From Cunninghamia lanceolata (lineage: Eukaryota > Streptophyta > Pinopsida > Cupressales > Cupressaceae): a DNA stretch of 64,000 nt. The position numbers were made by a program, and so were the translations under genes. The notes beneath the pieces are model-generated. The model saw only the letters and a program-made list of their open reading frames with translations. It did not search any database and was not told the origin of the DNA. Positions 36,173 to 47,761 of the stretch are shown piece after piece (position 1 is the stretch's first letter; each line of letters starts with the position of its first letter). The DNA lies in the NCBI GenBank assembly GCA_027924645.1, contig BSBN01001017.1, positions 4,490,501 to 4,554,500 on the forward strand, read 5' to 3'.

Positions 36173-38621
36173 TTAGCACCAACACCACCAATTTTCAAAC
36201 TGCTGACCATGATCGGCAAGGGCGTCAGCTACTCCATTCCCCTCCCTATAAATGTGAGAGAAATCCACCCTAGGAATACCCTGAATAAGGGTTTGGATAT
36301 CAGTGATGATGTCCTTAAGATGCCACCCGCACATAGAAACCTTGGTAATGGCATCAATTATGAATTTTGAATCTCCCTCTATATGCAAATTCTAAATACC
36401 CAAGGTGAACGCTAGTTTAACACCCCATAAAAGCGCTGAGGCTTCAGCATAATTATTAGTTTGGAGACCTAGTCCACCTGCATAGGCAGCAACAAGCTCG
36501 CCTCTGTCATTCCTGATAACCCCACCACCACTAGCCTTACAATTAGATTTTGAAGCCCCATCAAAATTTAATTTGAGCCAACTAGACTTCGGGGGGGTCC
36601 ACTTGGTATTTAACCTCTGAAGTTGCCTTGAGTTATCAAAGGCAGGGATTTGATTAAGTATCCCCCAATTAGCAGCTATACTTTCTTCATGCTGGGTGAG
36701 AGGTTTGTCAGCAGTCTTAACATGAGAATTGGACACACTTTCAATAAGGATCTTAGAGAGAGAATAGTAGACCCGAGAATGATCTTTGGCAGCCTCCCTA
36801 AAAATTTTGTTATTCCTTTCCTTCCACAGAGTCCAACCAATAAAGGGAAGGGTTTGGTTCCAAAGCTCCACTAACTAGGGTTGAGAGAATGGAGGGGTCT
36901 AGTTAGCAATGACTTCCCTAATATCCTTATTACAAACCCATTGCAGCCTAAAATTCAGAAGCACTCTATTCCAAATTTCTCTGGCAAAGTCACAATGCAG
37001 GATCATATGAGGAATAGTTTCCTCTTCCTTAAGGCACATGACACATCTATTGACCAGATAGAAACCCCTTCTTTGAAGATTGTCTTGGGTTAAAATTCTA
37101 TTATGGACCACTGCCCACCAGAAAAAATTGACTTGTGGGATAAGTTTATGGTTCCAGACTTTCCTCCAAAGCTCATCTCTGTGGTCTTCCTTAATCAATA
37201 GATGGTAAGTAGATTTGACTGAGAAGAGGCCTTTCTTATCTACAGTCCAAAGTAACTCATTTGGTCTTGGGAAAAGGGGGATCTAGGTTCCCAAAAGCAT
37301 CTGTTGTATAACATTCATTCGAAGGTGAAGATCAGGTCGATTGTTATAGCATTCAAGCAAGTTTTTCCATTGTTTGACCCCATATCCTTGTTGGATATAA
37401 TGACAAACTTTAGTACCAAAAAACTATTTAGTAATACTCGCAACTACCTCATTGCCCTCTTGAGTGGAAAGAGCTTTGTCAGCCAACCAAGGATCCTCCC
37501 AAAAGTTTATGAGGGTGCCATCCCCAAGTTTCCACTTTAACCCCTTCTTGATTAAGCTCCTGGATTTGATCATTTTATTCCAAATCACTGACCCTTGTGG
37601 GAGACCCTCCTAATAAAGGAAGTTATAGTTATCAGACCCCTGTAAATATTTAGCTTTCATAATTTCCCCCCCAGTCTTTATTGTTGTTGATAAGATTCCA
37701 ATTGATTTTAGATAAAAGGCCTTTGTTCATATTTTGGATAGTTCTAATATTCAGACCACCATGAGTTTTAGGGAGGCAGACCTTCTCCCATTTGACCAGG
37801 GACATTCTCTTCTTTTCTTCCACTCCTGTCCATAAGAAAGTTCTTTGGATCTCCTCCAGTTTGTCAGCTAGATACTTGGGCATTTTGAAAAGAGAGAGAA
37901 AGTAAGTGGGAATACCTTAAAGGGAGGCCTGAAGAAGTTGCAATTTTCCAGCAATGCTCAGGAGCTTTCCTTTCCAGCCCACCAATTTCTTTTGGGTTCT
38001 TTCCAAGATACTATTCCAAAAACCCTGAGTTACTTCCTTGATAGTTAAAGGGAGACCAAGGTAGACTGAAGGTAAATCTGCAGCTGTACATCCAAGGATG
38101 TTAATAATTTTCCTCTGAAGGTCCCCCGGAGTGTTGAAGAAAAAAACATTTCTCTTATGGAAGTTGATGTGTTGACCAGAAGCCTTGGCATAGTCATTTA
38201 GGAGTTTTTTACAGCTTCAGGCTTCCAATACAGAGGAGATGCCAAAGAGGATGGTGTCATCCACAAACTGTTGTATAGACATTGGTGGGAGGGTAGAGGC
38301 TAGTTTTATCCCAACTATTTCCCTAGAAGTGATCTTTGAATGAATAGACCTCCCAAGAGCTTCAACTAACATGATAAAGAGGTAGGGGGATAGAGGATCC
38401 CCCTGCTTAATGCCTCTGGTGGGAGAGAAAAAACCTCTTGGAACCCCATTGATAAGAACCGAGAACTTAGCAGTAGTGACAGCTTCCCGGATAAGGAGGG
38501 ACACTTTTTCATTGAACCCAAACTTCTGAATAACTTTAAATAGAAATTGCCAAGATACTCTATCATAAGCTTTAGATATATCAAGCTTAAGAACCATACC
38601 TGGGATTTGGCTTTTCTCCAA
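36173..38621 (-). pseudogene. LINE ORF2: reverse transcriptase, zinc finger and RNase H
   Basis: Reading on the minus strand from 38621: LKLDISKAYDRVSW (catalytic Asp), then GIKQGDPLSPYLFIMLVEAL, then FVDDTILFG, where YADD is FVDD. Further on come PKTHGGLNIRTIQ and a zf-RVT-like block at 37198-36899 (PQVNFFWWAVVHNRILT, CVMCLKEEETIPHMILHCDF). Last is an RVT_3-type RNase H at 36871-36173 (WLKLNFDGASKSN, NNYAEASALLWG, then after a TAG, IEGDSKFIIDAI and REGNGVADALAD). Several stops and frame changes occur between blocks (37883 and 38621 share one frame, 37198-36173 another). The enzyme would copy element RNA at a nicked chromosomal target. Confidence 0.88.
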
Positions 38622-41600
38622 TTACATGCTGTGGGTGGATGAAATAGTTAATGGCATCAGAGGTCTTGGTGGAGAAGTGAAAGAAGATGAGATTGTGAAG
38701 AAGGTTCTGAGGTCTCTTCCTAAATCTTACAGTCATAAGGCTTTTGCTATTGAGGAAACTCAAGATTTGGATAAATATCAGTAGATCAATTGTTTGGCTC
38801 TCTCACAGCTTTTGAAATGAGAGAATTTGACAAAGGTGCTCCAAAGAAGGAAACAACATTCAAAGCAAGTAAGAAGACAGAAGATGAAGCAACTGATCAA
38901 GATGATGACCTTGATGAGGTAGAGGTAAACTTTGTAAGAACATTGAAGAAGGGCACAAGAAAATACAAAGGTAAGCTACCTTTCAAATGTTTCAATTATG
39001 GGAAAATGGGTCATTTTGCTTCTAAATGTCCTTTTAAAGAATCAAAAGGTAGTAACAAAAGAGAGAAGCCCAAAAGAAGTCTGTATTCCATGGAGAACAA
39101 CCATTTTTCATAAGATGGGGATCATGATGATTCAAATGATTGAATACTTTTCATGGCCTTGAATGTTGGTGACAAAAAGGATGATATTGAAAAATGTGAA
39201 AAGTCTAAGACCTTGCATGCTAACCAAAACAATGATAAATCAATGGTTGTATGGACTGCCTTTCATGCAAAATAAGAAGCTAAGACTTGGGTAATTGATA
39301 GTGGTTTCTCTAATCATATGACTGGTGACAAGGAGAAGTTTATCAGCCTTAAGAAGTGGAATGGTGGAGCTATTAAGTTTGGTGGTGATGAGTCAACACA
39401 AATATGTGGAAAGGGTGCTATAACTATTGATGGGAAGAACATGACTGAGGATGTCCACTATGTCAAAGGGCTAAAGCACAATCTTCTTAGTGTCAATCAG
39501 ATGTGCAGTAAAGGATACAATCTTACCTTTCATGCAAAAGGTTGTGAAACCAAGGAGGCAGGGTCTGGAAAGCTAGTTGCATAATGTATCAAGTCATATG
39601 GAGATATCTATCATCTGAAGGAGGTAAATGGAAGAACATGCTTATTGGCTCAATCCAATGAGTGTTGGTTGTGGCACAGGTGAATGGGACACATCAACTT
39701 TGATAATATGGTAAAGATTAGCTCTATTTGTGTGGTGAGAGATATGCCTAAGATAACCAAGCCTGCAAACACATTATGCAAGGAATGTCAAATGGGAAAG
39801 TAGACAAAGACAAACTTCAAGAGCAAGGAGTATTCTTCTTCAATGCCATTGGAGCTAATTCACACTGACCTATGTGGCCCCACAAGAATAAAGAGTCAAC
39901 AAGGTGAAAGGTATTTCATGTTGTTTATTGATGATTATTCTAGAATGACTTGGGTTACTTTCTTAAGAGAAAAATTAGATGCCTTTGATAAGTTTAAGGT
40001 TTTCAAAGCAATGGTTGGGAATGAAATAGATGCTAAGATCAAATGTTTAAGGTCTGATAGAGGAGGTAAGTTTACTTCAAATGAATTTGAAATGTTTTGT
40101 GAAGATCATGGTATTAGGAGACATCTGTCAACTCCTAAGACCCCTCAACAAAATGGGTTAGTGGAAAGGAAGAATAGGACTGTGCAAGAGATGGCTAGAG
40201 AAATGTTGAAAGATGTAGATCCACCTGACATGTACTGGAAGGAAGTAGTTCACACTACTGTCTATCTGATTAACATAGTACAACTGAGGGTCAATAACAC
40301 TAAGACCCCTTATGAGCTATGGTATGGAAGACCTCCCTCTGTTAGATACTTCAAGATCTTTGGCAGCAAATGCTATATCAGAAGACATGAAGAAGAACTA
40401 GGAAAGTTTGATTCAATAAGTGATGAAGGGATCTTTCTTAGTTCCTCAACCAAAAGTAAGGCCTATAGATGCTACAACAAGATATTGGGAAAGATGATTG
40501 AAATCACAAATGTCAAGTTAGATGAAGACTTGTATCAAATCTCACAAGAACTAGAGGACTGCAGATTTGATATATTTCCCTATAATGAAGAAGAAGAAAA
40601 GAAAGAAGAGAAGGAACAAGAACCAGAGCAGATACCTAAGACTCTGAAAAAGTATGTTCAGAGGAACCATTCAGTAGATCAGATCATTGGAGATAAGAAT
40701 GAAGGTGCGCAGACTAGGAGAAAGTTTACAAAGATAGGTGAGCAAGTGAATTTGTATTTATTATCAAAGGTTGAGCACAAAACCTTTGTTGATGCTAGCA
40801 AAGATGATGGATGGATGAAGGCAATGGAAGAAGAATTAAATCAGATAGAGAAGAATCAGACATGGGAAATGGTTCCTAGACCAACCAATAAAAATGTTAT
40901 AGGAACAAAGTGGGTGTTTCAGAACAAACTAAATGAAGATGGTGAAGTTGTGAGGAATAAAGCAAGATTGGTGTGCAAGGGATACTCACAAGTTGAAGGC
41001 ATTGATTTTGAGGAGACTTATGCTCTAGTAGCCAAGATGGAGGCAATCAGGATGTTTCTTACCCTTGTTGCTCACAAAAAATTTAAAGTTTATCAGATGG
41101 ATGTCAAGTCAACATTTTTAAATGGTGATATAGAGGAAGAGGTCTACATTGAGCAACCGGATGGGTTTCAGTTGTCAAAAAAATTGGACATGGTGTGTAG
41201 ACTCAAAAAGGCTTTATATGGTCTCAAGCAAGCACCTAGAGCTTGGTATGCTAGATTGGATAAGTACTTACTTCAGCAGGGCTTCAAGAAAGGTACTACA
41301 TATAGTAATCTTTACATTAAGGAAAACGAAGACATGATTCTGATAGTTGCAGTATATGTTGATGATATCATCTTTCATGGAGATGATAGTATGTGTAAGT
41401 GGTTTGTAGAAGAGATGTAGAAAGAGTTTGAGATGTCTATGATTGGTGAGATGTCTTTCTTCCTTGGGCTTCAAATTGCTCAGCTAGATGATGGTATCTT
41501 TATTTCTCAGGCTAAGTATGTTAGAGAGATGTTGAAGAAGTTTGGTATGGAGGACTCCAAACCAGTAAGTACCCCTATGGTTACTGGTTGTCACTTGAGA

Positions 41601-42290
41601 AAGAATGATGAGTCTCTAGATGTTGATCAGACTCTTTATAGATCTATGATTGGAGGGTTGTACTTGATTGGTTCTAGAACTGATATTATGCATGCAGTAT
41701 GTGTGGTTGCCAAATATCAAGCTAATCCTAAGCAAACACATGAGAAGGCAGTGAAAAGAATATTCATATACTTGAAGGGAACTCCGGATTATGGATTATG
41801 GTATCCAAGAGGTAATGACTTTGATCTGAGTGCTTATACTGATGCTTATTGGGCAGGTTGTGTTGATGATAGAAGAAGTACAAGTGGTGGTGCTTTCTTT
41901 TTAGGAAGCAAATTGGTTTCATGGCAGAGAAAGAAACAAGATTCAATATCATTATCAACTGAAGAGGCATAGTATATTGCAACAACATCCTGTTGTACAC
42001 AAGTGTTGTAGATGAAGCAAACTTTGAAGGATATCAAGGTACTGTATGATGAGCCTATTCCTATCTTGTGTGACAATACAAGTGTCATCAATATTTTTAA
42101 GAATCTAGTGATGCATTCTAGAACCAAGCATATATCAATCAGGTATCACTTTTTGAGAGAAAAGGTTGCAGAGAAAGAAGTGAAGTTGGAATATGTCCAA
42201 CAAAGGATCAGATTGTAAACATTTTCACAAAGGCTCTTGCAAAGTACACTTTTGAGTATCTCCATCAAAATTTAGGGGTAATTACCCCTC
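38620..42290 (+). pseudogene. copia Gag C-terminus and Pol polyprotein, broken
   Basis: After the LINE the gag resumes (VDEIVNGIRGLGGEV) and changes frame near 38785. Its zinc knuckle reads CFNYGKMGHFASKC, with the second Cys as Tyr. In the same frame come an aspartic protease (WVIDSGFSNHMTGD, near 39290) and the pre-integrase region (WLWHR, then a stop, MGH). Integrase has D, D and E in HTDLCGP, LRSDRGG and NGLVERKNR. Reverse transcriptase is seen from [12 protein letters not shown] through [11 protein letters not shown] and YVDDI. RNase H has YTDAYWAG and CDNTS, with its STEEAEY motif broken by TAG at 41970. Stops lie at 39111, 41418, 41970, 42009 and elsewhere, and a frame change lies near 42197. 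The longest open part is 39843-41420. Confidence 0.92.
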
Positions 42291-42327
42291 CCTCTTCCTG
42301 CTAGATGCATAGCTGGTGCATCTATCC

Positions 42328-42563
42328 AGGGGGAGTTCATGCTATATCCTTTTTTTCCTAGATTGATGGTGGCTACCTCTTAGGGGGAACAAGTAGTGGT
42401 TGTTGCTGATAGGGGGAGAAAGTTTAAAAGGACAGTTTGTAACCTAAGGAAGAAAAGAAGTTGCCCTTTGTCCTTGATGTCAAAGGGGGAGAGAAAGAGA
42501 TGTGCACCTAAGGGGGAGAATGAGGTGTGTGTGTGTGTTGCTATCAATGATAAAGGGGGAGAT
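42328..42563 (+). repeat. multiple polypurine tracts before the copia 3' LTR
   Basis: AGGGGGA-type tracts occur at about 42328, 42382, 42411, 42484, 42511 and 42554. The last, AAAGGGGGAGAT, abuts the 3' LTR at 42564 and is the plus-strand priming tract. Repeated copies upstream are a known trait of Sirevirus non-coding regions. Confidence 0.85.
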
Positions 42564-42587
42564 TGTTGGCAATATGTGTTGTCATTG
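42564..42587 (+). repeat. 3' LTR of the copia element, first 24 bp
   Basis: TGTTGGCAATATGTGTTGTC followed by ATTG matches the start of the 5' LTR at 30285 and is then interrupted by the 6.1-kb insertion. The LTR resumes at 48722. Confidence 0.93.
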
Positions 42588-42850
42588 TGTTGTTCTCGAA
42601 ATTAGCTGCGTTCATTTTGTAGACAACCCCTACGAAACTTGTCTGTTTCATAGTCTATACTCTAAGTTCACAAATCAAGACAAGTTCTCTTGGCCTCGTG
42701 CGAAGTCATCTGACACCATAGAATGGTTTGTGACATTCCCCTAAGTCAATTCCTTGAGATTCGTGAAAATTGATTAGGTTGCAAGCTTGTCAAAATATCA
42801 ATTTTGATTATTTTAAGGTGTTAGGAAATTTTTGAGTGTTCATGTGTAGA

Positions 42851-44055
42851 GTCGGTTAAAAACACCGCACTTACATATCTTTATGTTTTAAATATGCAAA
42901 GTCAGCAAAAATGCCCGCTTCTACATGTTTGTCTTATTTTTTTATTGACATGCATGGGCGGCAAAAATCGCCGCCCATGCATGTTCCTTGTCATATTTTA
43001 ATGTGTAATGGCGGTCGTTATTGTCGCTACTACATATGGTTCAATGCCATGTAATATCGGTCCTTCCTACCACTTAGGCAAATCTTCGTGGATCTCACAA
43101 ACTCGAGTGTTATTAATGGTGCTCATGTCGCCATTAATACACCTTTTTAAACCTTTTTAAAGGGGTAAACTTGTTCCATTTTGTTATTTCTTGTTTCCTA
43201 AATCCTCTAATCGACTATTGAAGTCTTCCTAAGATCGCTCGATCGCGCTGATTCTAGATTTGGATGGATTTTGATCACCAAGGTCGCGCTTAGGGTTTCG
43301 GCTTATTGTCTGAGGTAGGTTGTTCTTTTTCATTTTCAGTTTTTGTTTTAAACTAGGGTTTCATTGATCATTTAAAATGATTGTTTTGTAAAACTTTATT
43401 GTTTGGATTTATCATTATGTTTGTTAATCAAGCTTTTGGAAAACCTTTGTATAGCGTGTGTTTCTATTGATGTTTTATAAAGGTTTATTCTTTCATAGAA
43501 CCTTAGTCTTTCATTTGTTTTCATGGATTTTCCTGAATAAGGTCTTAGCATGTAAACTCGTGTGTATCGTCGGTAGTTTTTTGTCGATGGTATCTTACCT
43601 TGCTTTCTTTCTAATTCGTCGCACATGTATTGGTGGCAAAAACCACCATCGATACTTATGCCTTGTCTTTGATCCTACCCTCATGCAGGGGCGGTTAAAA
43701 ACACTGCCCCTACATGGAAATTGAACTTTTAGAATATGACGTGTAGAGTCAGTCTTATTCACTGCTATTACATGTGTTTTAAGGTTTTTAATGATAAGGT
43801 GTATGAGCGGTCATTTCAACTGACTTTGCATCTGAACAGTTTTTCCTCCAACATGCCTAAGCAGGCATTTTCGCCGCTTATACATCCATATCAAACTTGC
43901 ATTTTTCCCTCATGTAAGGGTGGTCAAATTGACTACCTTACATCAAAATCCAATTTTTACCCCATATACAATGGCGGCCAAAATGACCGACCGTGCATGA
44001 TGAATGACCTACCCTACATGCAGGAGCGGCCAAAATCACCGCCCATGCATGTCAC
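42851..44055 (+). repeat. array of GGCGGTCAAAATNACCGCC palindromes
   Basis: Roughly thirteen diverged copies of a palindromic motif followed by CTACATG/CATGCATG occur in two blocks. Block one is near 42851, 42901, 42952 and 43010. Block two is near 43565, 43632, 43689, 43745, 43806, 43857, 43916, 43974 and 44024. Spacing is about 50-60 bp. The best copy has perfect 15-bp arms (42948-42962 and 42970-42984) around AAAAATC. The ~0.5 kb between the blocks lacks the motif. That gap holds a TATA-like TTTTTAAAGGGG near 43150 and a GAG|GTAGGT splice-donor-like site near 43314. Confidence 0.8.
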
Positions 44056-44197
44056 CCTAAAAATTTTCCTAACACTGGGAAATTTTTCCTTTCAATACCT
44101 ATTGACCCGCTTTCGCCTGTTTCCTCGACTTGCACACTCTCAAGCCCTTCAACACATGTTCTCATGTTCATGATCATCAATTCGCAGTAACCCCAAT

Positions 44198-47100
44198 TTG
44201 CCCATTTTTTCCCCTAACTGTGAGATCATGGCTTTTTGCAGTTTCAACAAATATCTGCGGTCAATTCCTTTTCTAGTGCTTTGCACGAAGTTGATGTTAG
44301 AGCCTTCTCCCTCAAAGGCTAAAATCATGAAGTATAAGTACCAATGGGTTTTCCTCATGACTTCATTGCAGTCTAATGTGGACGAGATAAGAGACACAGA
44401 GATTGGTCATGTGGACATGGCTGAGTTCGTGAATAGAATAAAGCAGCCAAATCCTCCTCAGTATATGCAGAAGATTATCAACAGTAACATTCACTTGGTT
44501 GCCTCTTTTCTTGTCGCTACTCATAATCCTGAGTTTGTTCTTCAAGTAGCTAGTCATTATAACAGGGATACTAGGACTGTGTCTGATTCCCAAGGAAATG
44601 TGATTATGAGATTGGATGTGGAGTTTCTTGATAAAATCTTTATGTGTCCTCCAATTAAAAATATTGGAGAAATAGATTTTGCTCAAGGGCAAAAGGATTA
44701 TGATGAAGATATTGAAGCTGCAAGGAAACATATCAATAGTAAGTGGTTAAAGACTCCTCCAAGTAATTTGTCTAGATGGACCAAAGATCTCTTGAGAAGT
44801 AACTTTGTCGAGGAGGTAAATGATTTGATTACATTGTTAAGTCAAATCAGAGGTCTTCCTTCTTCATCCAAGTTTCAGGAATGGATGTACACATATATTA
44901 AGGTGATTCTCAGGGGTACACAGAAAATCCTTTGGGGAGAACAAATTAGCAATGCTCTGCATGAACAATTGGTGAAAGTTAATACAACTTTCAAGTTTTA
45001 TATGACTTTGTATCTGGTGTATGCTGCTGCAAGTATGAGAAGTTTTCCTGGTCTAACTTAGGTTGGTGATCGGAGATTGGTTCCAGTCTATGAGTATTAT
45101 CCACATATTACTCTAAAGGGATCAATCCATCATTTTCGCAGAGTTAATGATGCCTTCTTCTCAGTATTGATGTGTTTATGGAATAATGAACTTGTGCAGA
45201 GGAGAGTATCAGATTAGGCCTAGGAAGTGGTCAACTCTTTTCGCTGTTTGTTTTTGCAGTTTCTAACTTTCACTTACCTAAGGGTGGGGTACTATCCTGA
45301 TCATCCATATATGCTTCCATGGTATCCCAGTGATAGAATTATTCTGATGGAACTGTGTAGGCAGTTGATTGTTGTGCACAATAAGTAGACGAAGCTGAAA
45401 AAATTAGGGATTAAGTTTCCTGTAGAAATTGGGAGGTACTATGTTCAGTCAGCTACCAAGGCCAAAGCAGTTGAATCAGAAATGCAATTGGTCATTATGA
45501 AAACTTTCAGGAAAAGGGGCCATTTTGATTACAGAAGAGTTCAAGATAAGATCAAAAGAAGGTTAGTTTTTCATATGCCAATGGTTGAAGATTTTGGGCC
45601 GATCTCAGAACACAGAATGAGATGAGAAAGCTAGATTATTGTAGACTCCATTTGAGTCAAATTGAAGAGTTGGGCCTTGCAGATATTTCGGAGGGGATGG
45701 AAGATGATGGGGATGTTTTGGATCCCAAATACAATATTGATAACATTGAGGCCTTGCCTCTTCCAGAGGTCAAATGGTTTGTCAAAGAGGAAACTTCATC
45801 CAGGAAAAGATTTCAGCCAATTCTGGCTAACACAAATGTATGGTTAGAAAGCAAAGGAATTAGTCTGAAAGAATTTCTTACTGGATCAGAAAATGAGATT
45901 GAGGAGCAAATAGGGAAAAAGGTAGAAAACTGAACAAAGAACAAAAGTGATGCTCCCTCTTCTTCTAAAGTACATAAACCAAAAATCAAGTTTGTATCTA
46001 AAGGATGTAAGAAGAAGGAGGTTGCAGGAACTTCTACTGTTACAGAGTTAGGTGCCAAGGATACAAATGTTGAACAAATGGAGATTGAAGATATTGAGAT
46101 TAAACAACAAGATGTTGAGAAATCTGATGATGCCAAGCAAGCAAAAATGGCTGAGAAGCCTGATGAGGAAAGCGAAATAGAACAAGAAAAAGAGGAGAAT
46201 GTAGAATAGGAACAACTTGGTGATTCACAACTTTCCCCATAGAAGGATCTCCCACCAAAACCACAAGTTTCTACACCTCTATCTCATGCTCCTATTTCTG
46301 GTAGTTTTCCTATAGTTTCCAATGTTCCTATTTCACCTATTTTTGTTGTCTTCTAATAATACCCCTCCTTCTGTAAGAACAAGTTTTGGGACTGTGTTTG
46401 ATTCTTCTAGATCCATTCCCAGTTTATCTTCCCCATCATTTGATATTGGTGAACAAACTATTTTGGAGCAGTTTCTAGATGGTTTAGAGAAAGTTGTTGA
46501 CACCAGTGCAATTTTTACCCACACTAGTCCTATTGTTACTATAACAGGTGTGAGCATGGATCCAACAAAATAGGTAGTTGATTCTTCTCTAAATGTTGGT
46601 GCCTCTACACTTCCTCCATGGTTGTCTGCCTACACTCCTAAGAGAAAGAAGCAAGCAATTTCACTTGATGAAATTGATATTGAGAAATTATTGCCTGTTA
46701 AACCAAAGACTCAGAAGAAGAAGCCTAAAACTATTTCTAAGATTATTAATGAAAAAGGAATCAGATATGCAGAAATTGCTAAGCCACCAGATGATGCTAC
46801 TATAGATACCTTTGATATGAATGAGTATATTGTCTCCTGAGTTGAGTTAGGTAAGATAACTCATGAAGGTATCAAGTTAGATTTTAAAGCTACTACAAGT
46901 TCATTGCTTGAGAAATATGACGAGGTCAAGAAGGAAAAAGAGCAGTACAAAGCGAAGGCAGAACAACTGGCTGCTGTTCTTCATAAAATAGTGAAATCAT
47001 CTGAGATCGTGGAACCTATGGCAGTAACTGTAGAAGATTCTCTAATTCAAAAGGTTGAGAAAGCTCAGGGCAGAAGGAGAGTAGTTGGTGACATCGTGGA

Positions 47101-47761
47101 ATGGTTGTTGGCACAGGGAAGAATTCTATTGAAGACCACAGTGGAGAGAAAGGAAAAAATGGCAAAGGCAAAGGCTGAGCTAGATGATATTGTTGATTTA
47201 CTTTTTCAAGAACTACAAGATCAAAAGGAGAGCTTGGAGGAATGGAATGAAATGAAGAAGATCAAAATAAAGAATTTGATTGCCATTGGTGTCATTTCAA
47301 ATCGAGAGTCTTATCTTAAGACCAAAGAATCCATTAGCCATCACATCAATGTGATAAAAGGTTTACTTGATGACTTGTGCCACGTATAGGAAAACATTGA
47401 AGACAATGATGTCTCACTTCTACACATGTTAGAGGAATTTCCATGCACTCTAATAGGTGAGGATCACAAGTTTCTCTCATCAGATGAGATGGTAGATGCT
47501 TTCGAGAAGATGGTTCAACAGAAGTTTGAAGATGAAGCACCTACAGTGGTTTCAATGGATAGCCTTTATGATCATGATTCAACTTTTGAAAATTTGAAAG
47601 ATAATCTTGAGAAACACAAGAAAGTGATAAAGGTGGTCAGGGATGCAGTTCTCAGGGCCCATACCATTTCTGATAATACAGCGAAGCCCGATGTATGTGA
47701 AATGGCAGCAATACAAGCTATGTACAAAGACTTTTTGAAGAAGAATAATGGTGGCAGCTGA
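44198..47761 (+). pseudogene. unknown ~1,200-codon protein, broken
   Basis: Open stretches at 44198-45061, 45622-45933, 46322-46573, 46622-46840, 46904-47389 and 47426-47761 line up as one gene. The N-terminal ~450 codons look globular (HVDMAEFVNRIKQPNPPQY, DVEFLDKIFMCPP, then WMYTYIKVILRGTQKILWGE and VYEYYPHITLKGSIHHFRRV). The middle is acidic, then Pro/Ser-rich (about 45930-46640). The C-terminus is a long charged helical region (KYDEVKKEKEQYKAKAEQLA onward), probably coiled coil. Ten internal stops are visible: eight TAG and two TGA. Frame changes lie at a 5-bp ATGAG duplication (45617-45626) and near 46345. I do not recognise a family; no retroelement enzyme motif is present. Confidence 0.68.

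Larger units (their letters stand above)
34024..38619 (-). mobile_element. L1-type LINE, 5'-truncated, inside the copia gag
   Basis: Minus-strand reverse transcriptase, zinc-finger and plant RNase H sequences sit between two halves of the copia gag (ETLR... and ...NYMLWVDEIVN). The right edge cuts the reverse transcriptase upstream of the motif with the first catalytic Asp, so the 5' part, with ORF1 and endonuclease, is missing. The left edge has only a short T-run (plus TATTTTTTATA near 34019), a weak poly(A) tail. A target-site duplication was not found. About 2 kb of further coding-like sequence follows RNase H and is listed separately. Confidence 0.82.

Noticed and set aside
42851..44055. 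Regularly spaced palindromic repeats resembling a CRISPR array
   Set aside because: Repeat copies are diverged, spacing is irregular, there are no cas genes, and the context is a plant LTR-type insertion.
44198..47761. Reading the unknown ORF as a host gene
   Set aside because: Ten internal stops and two frame changes, and it lies wholly inside a TG...CA insertion with a TSD.
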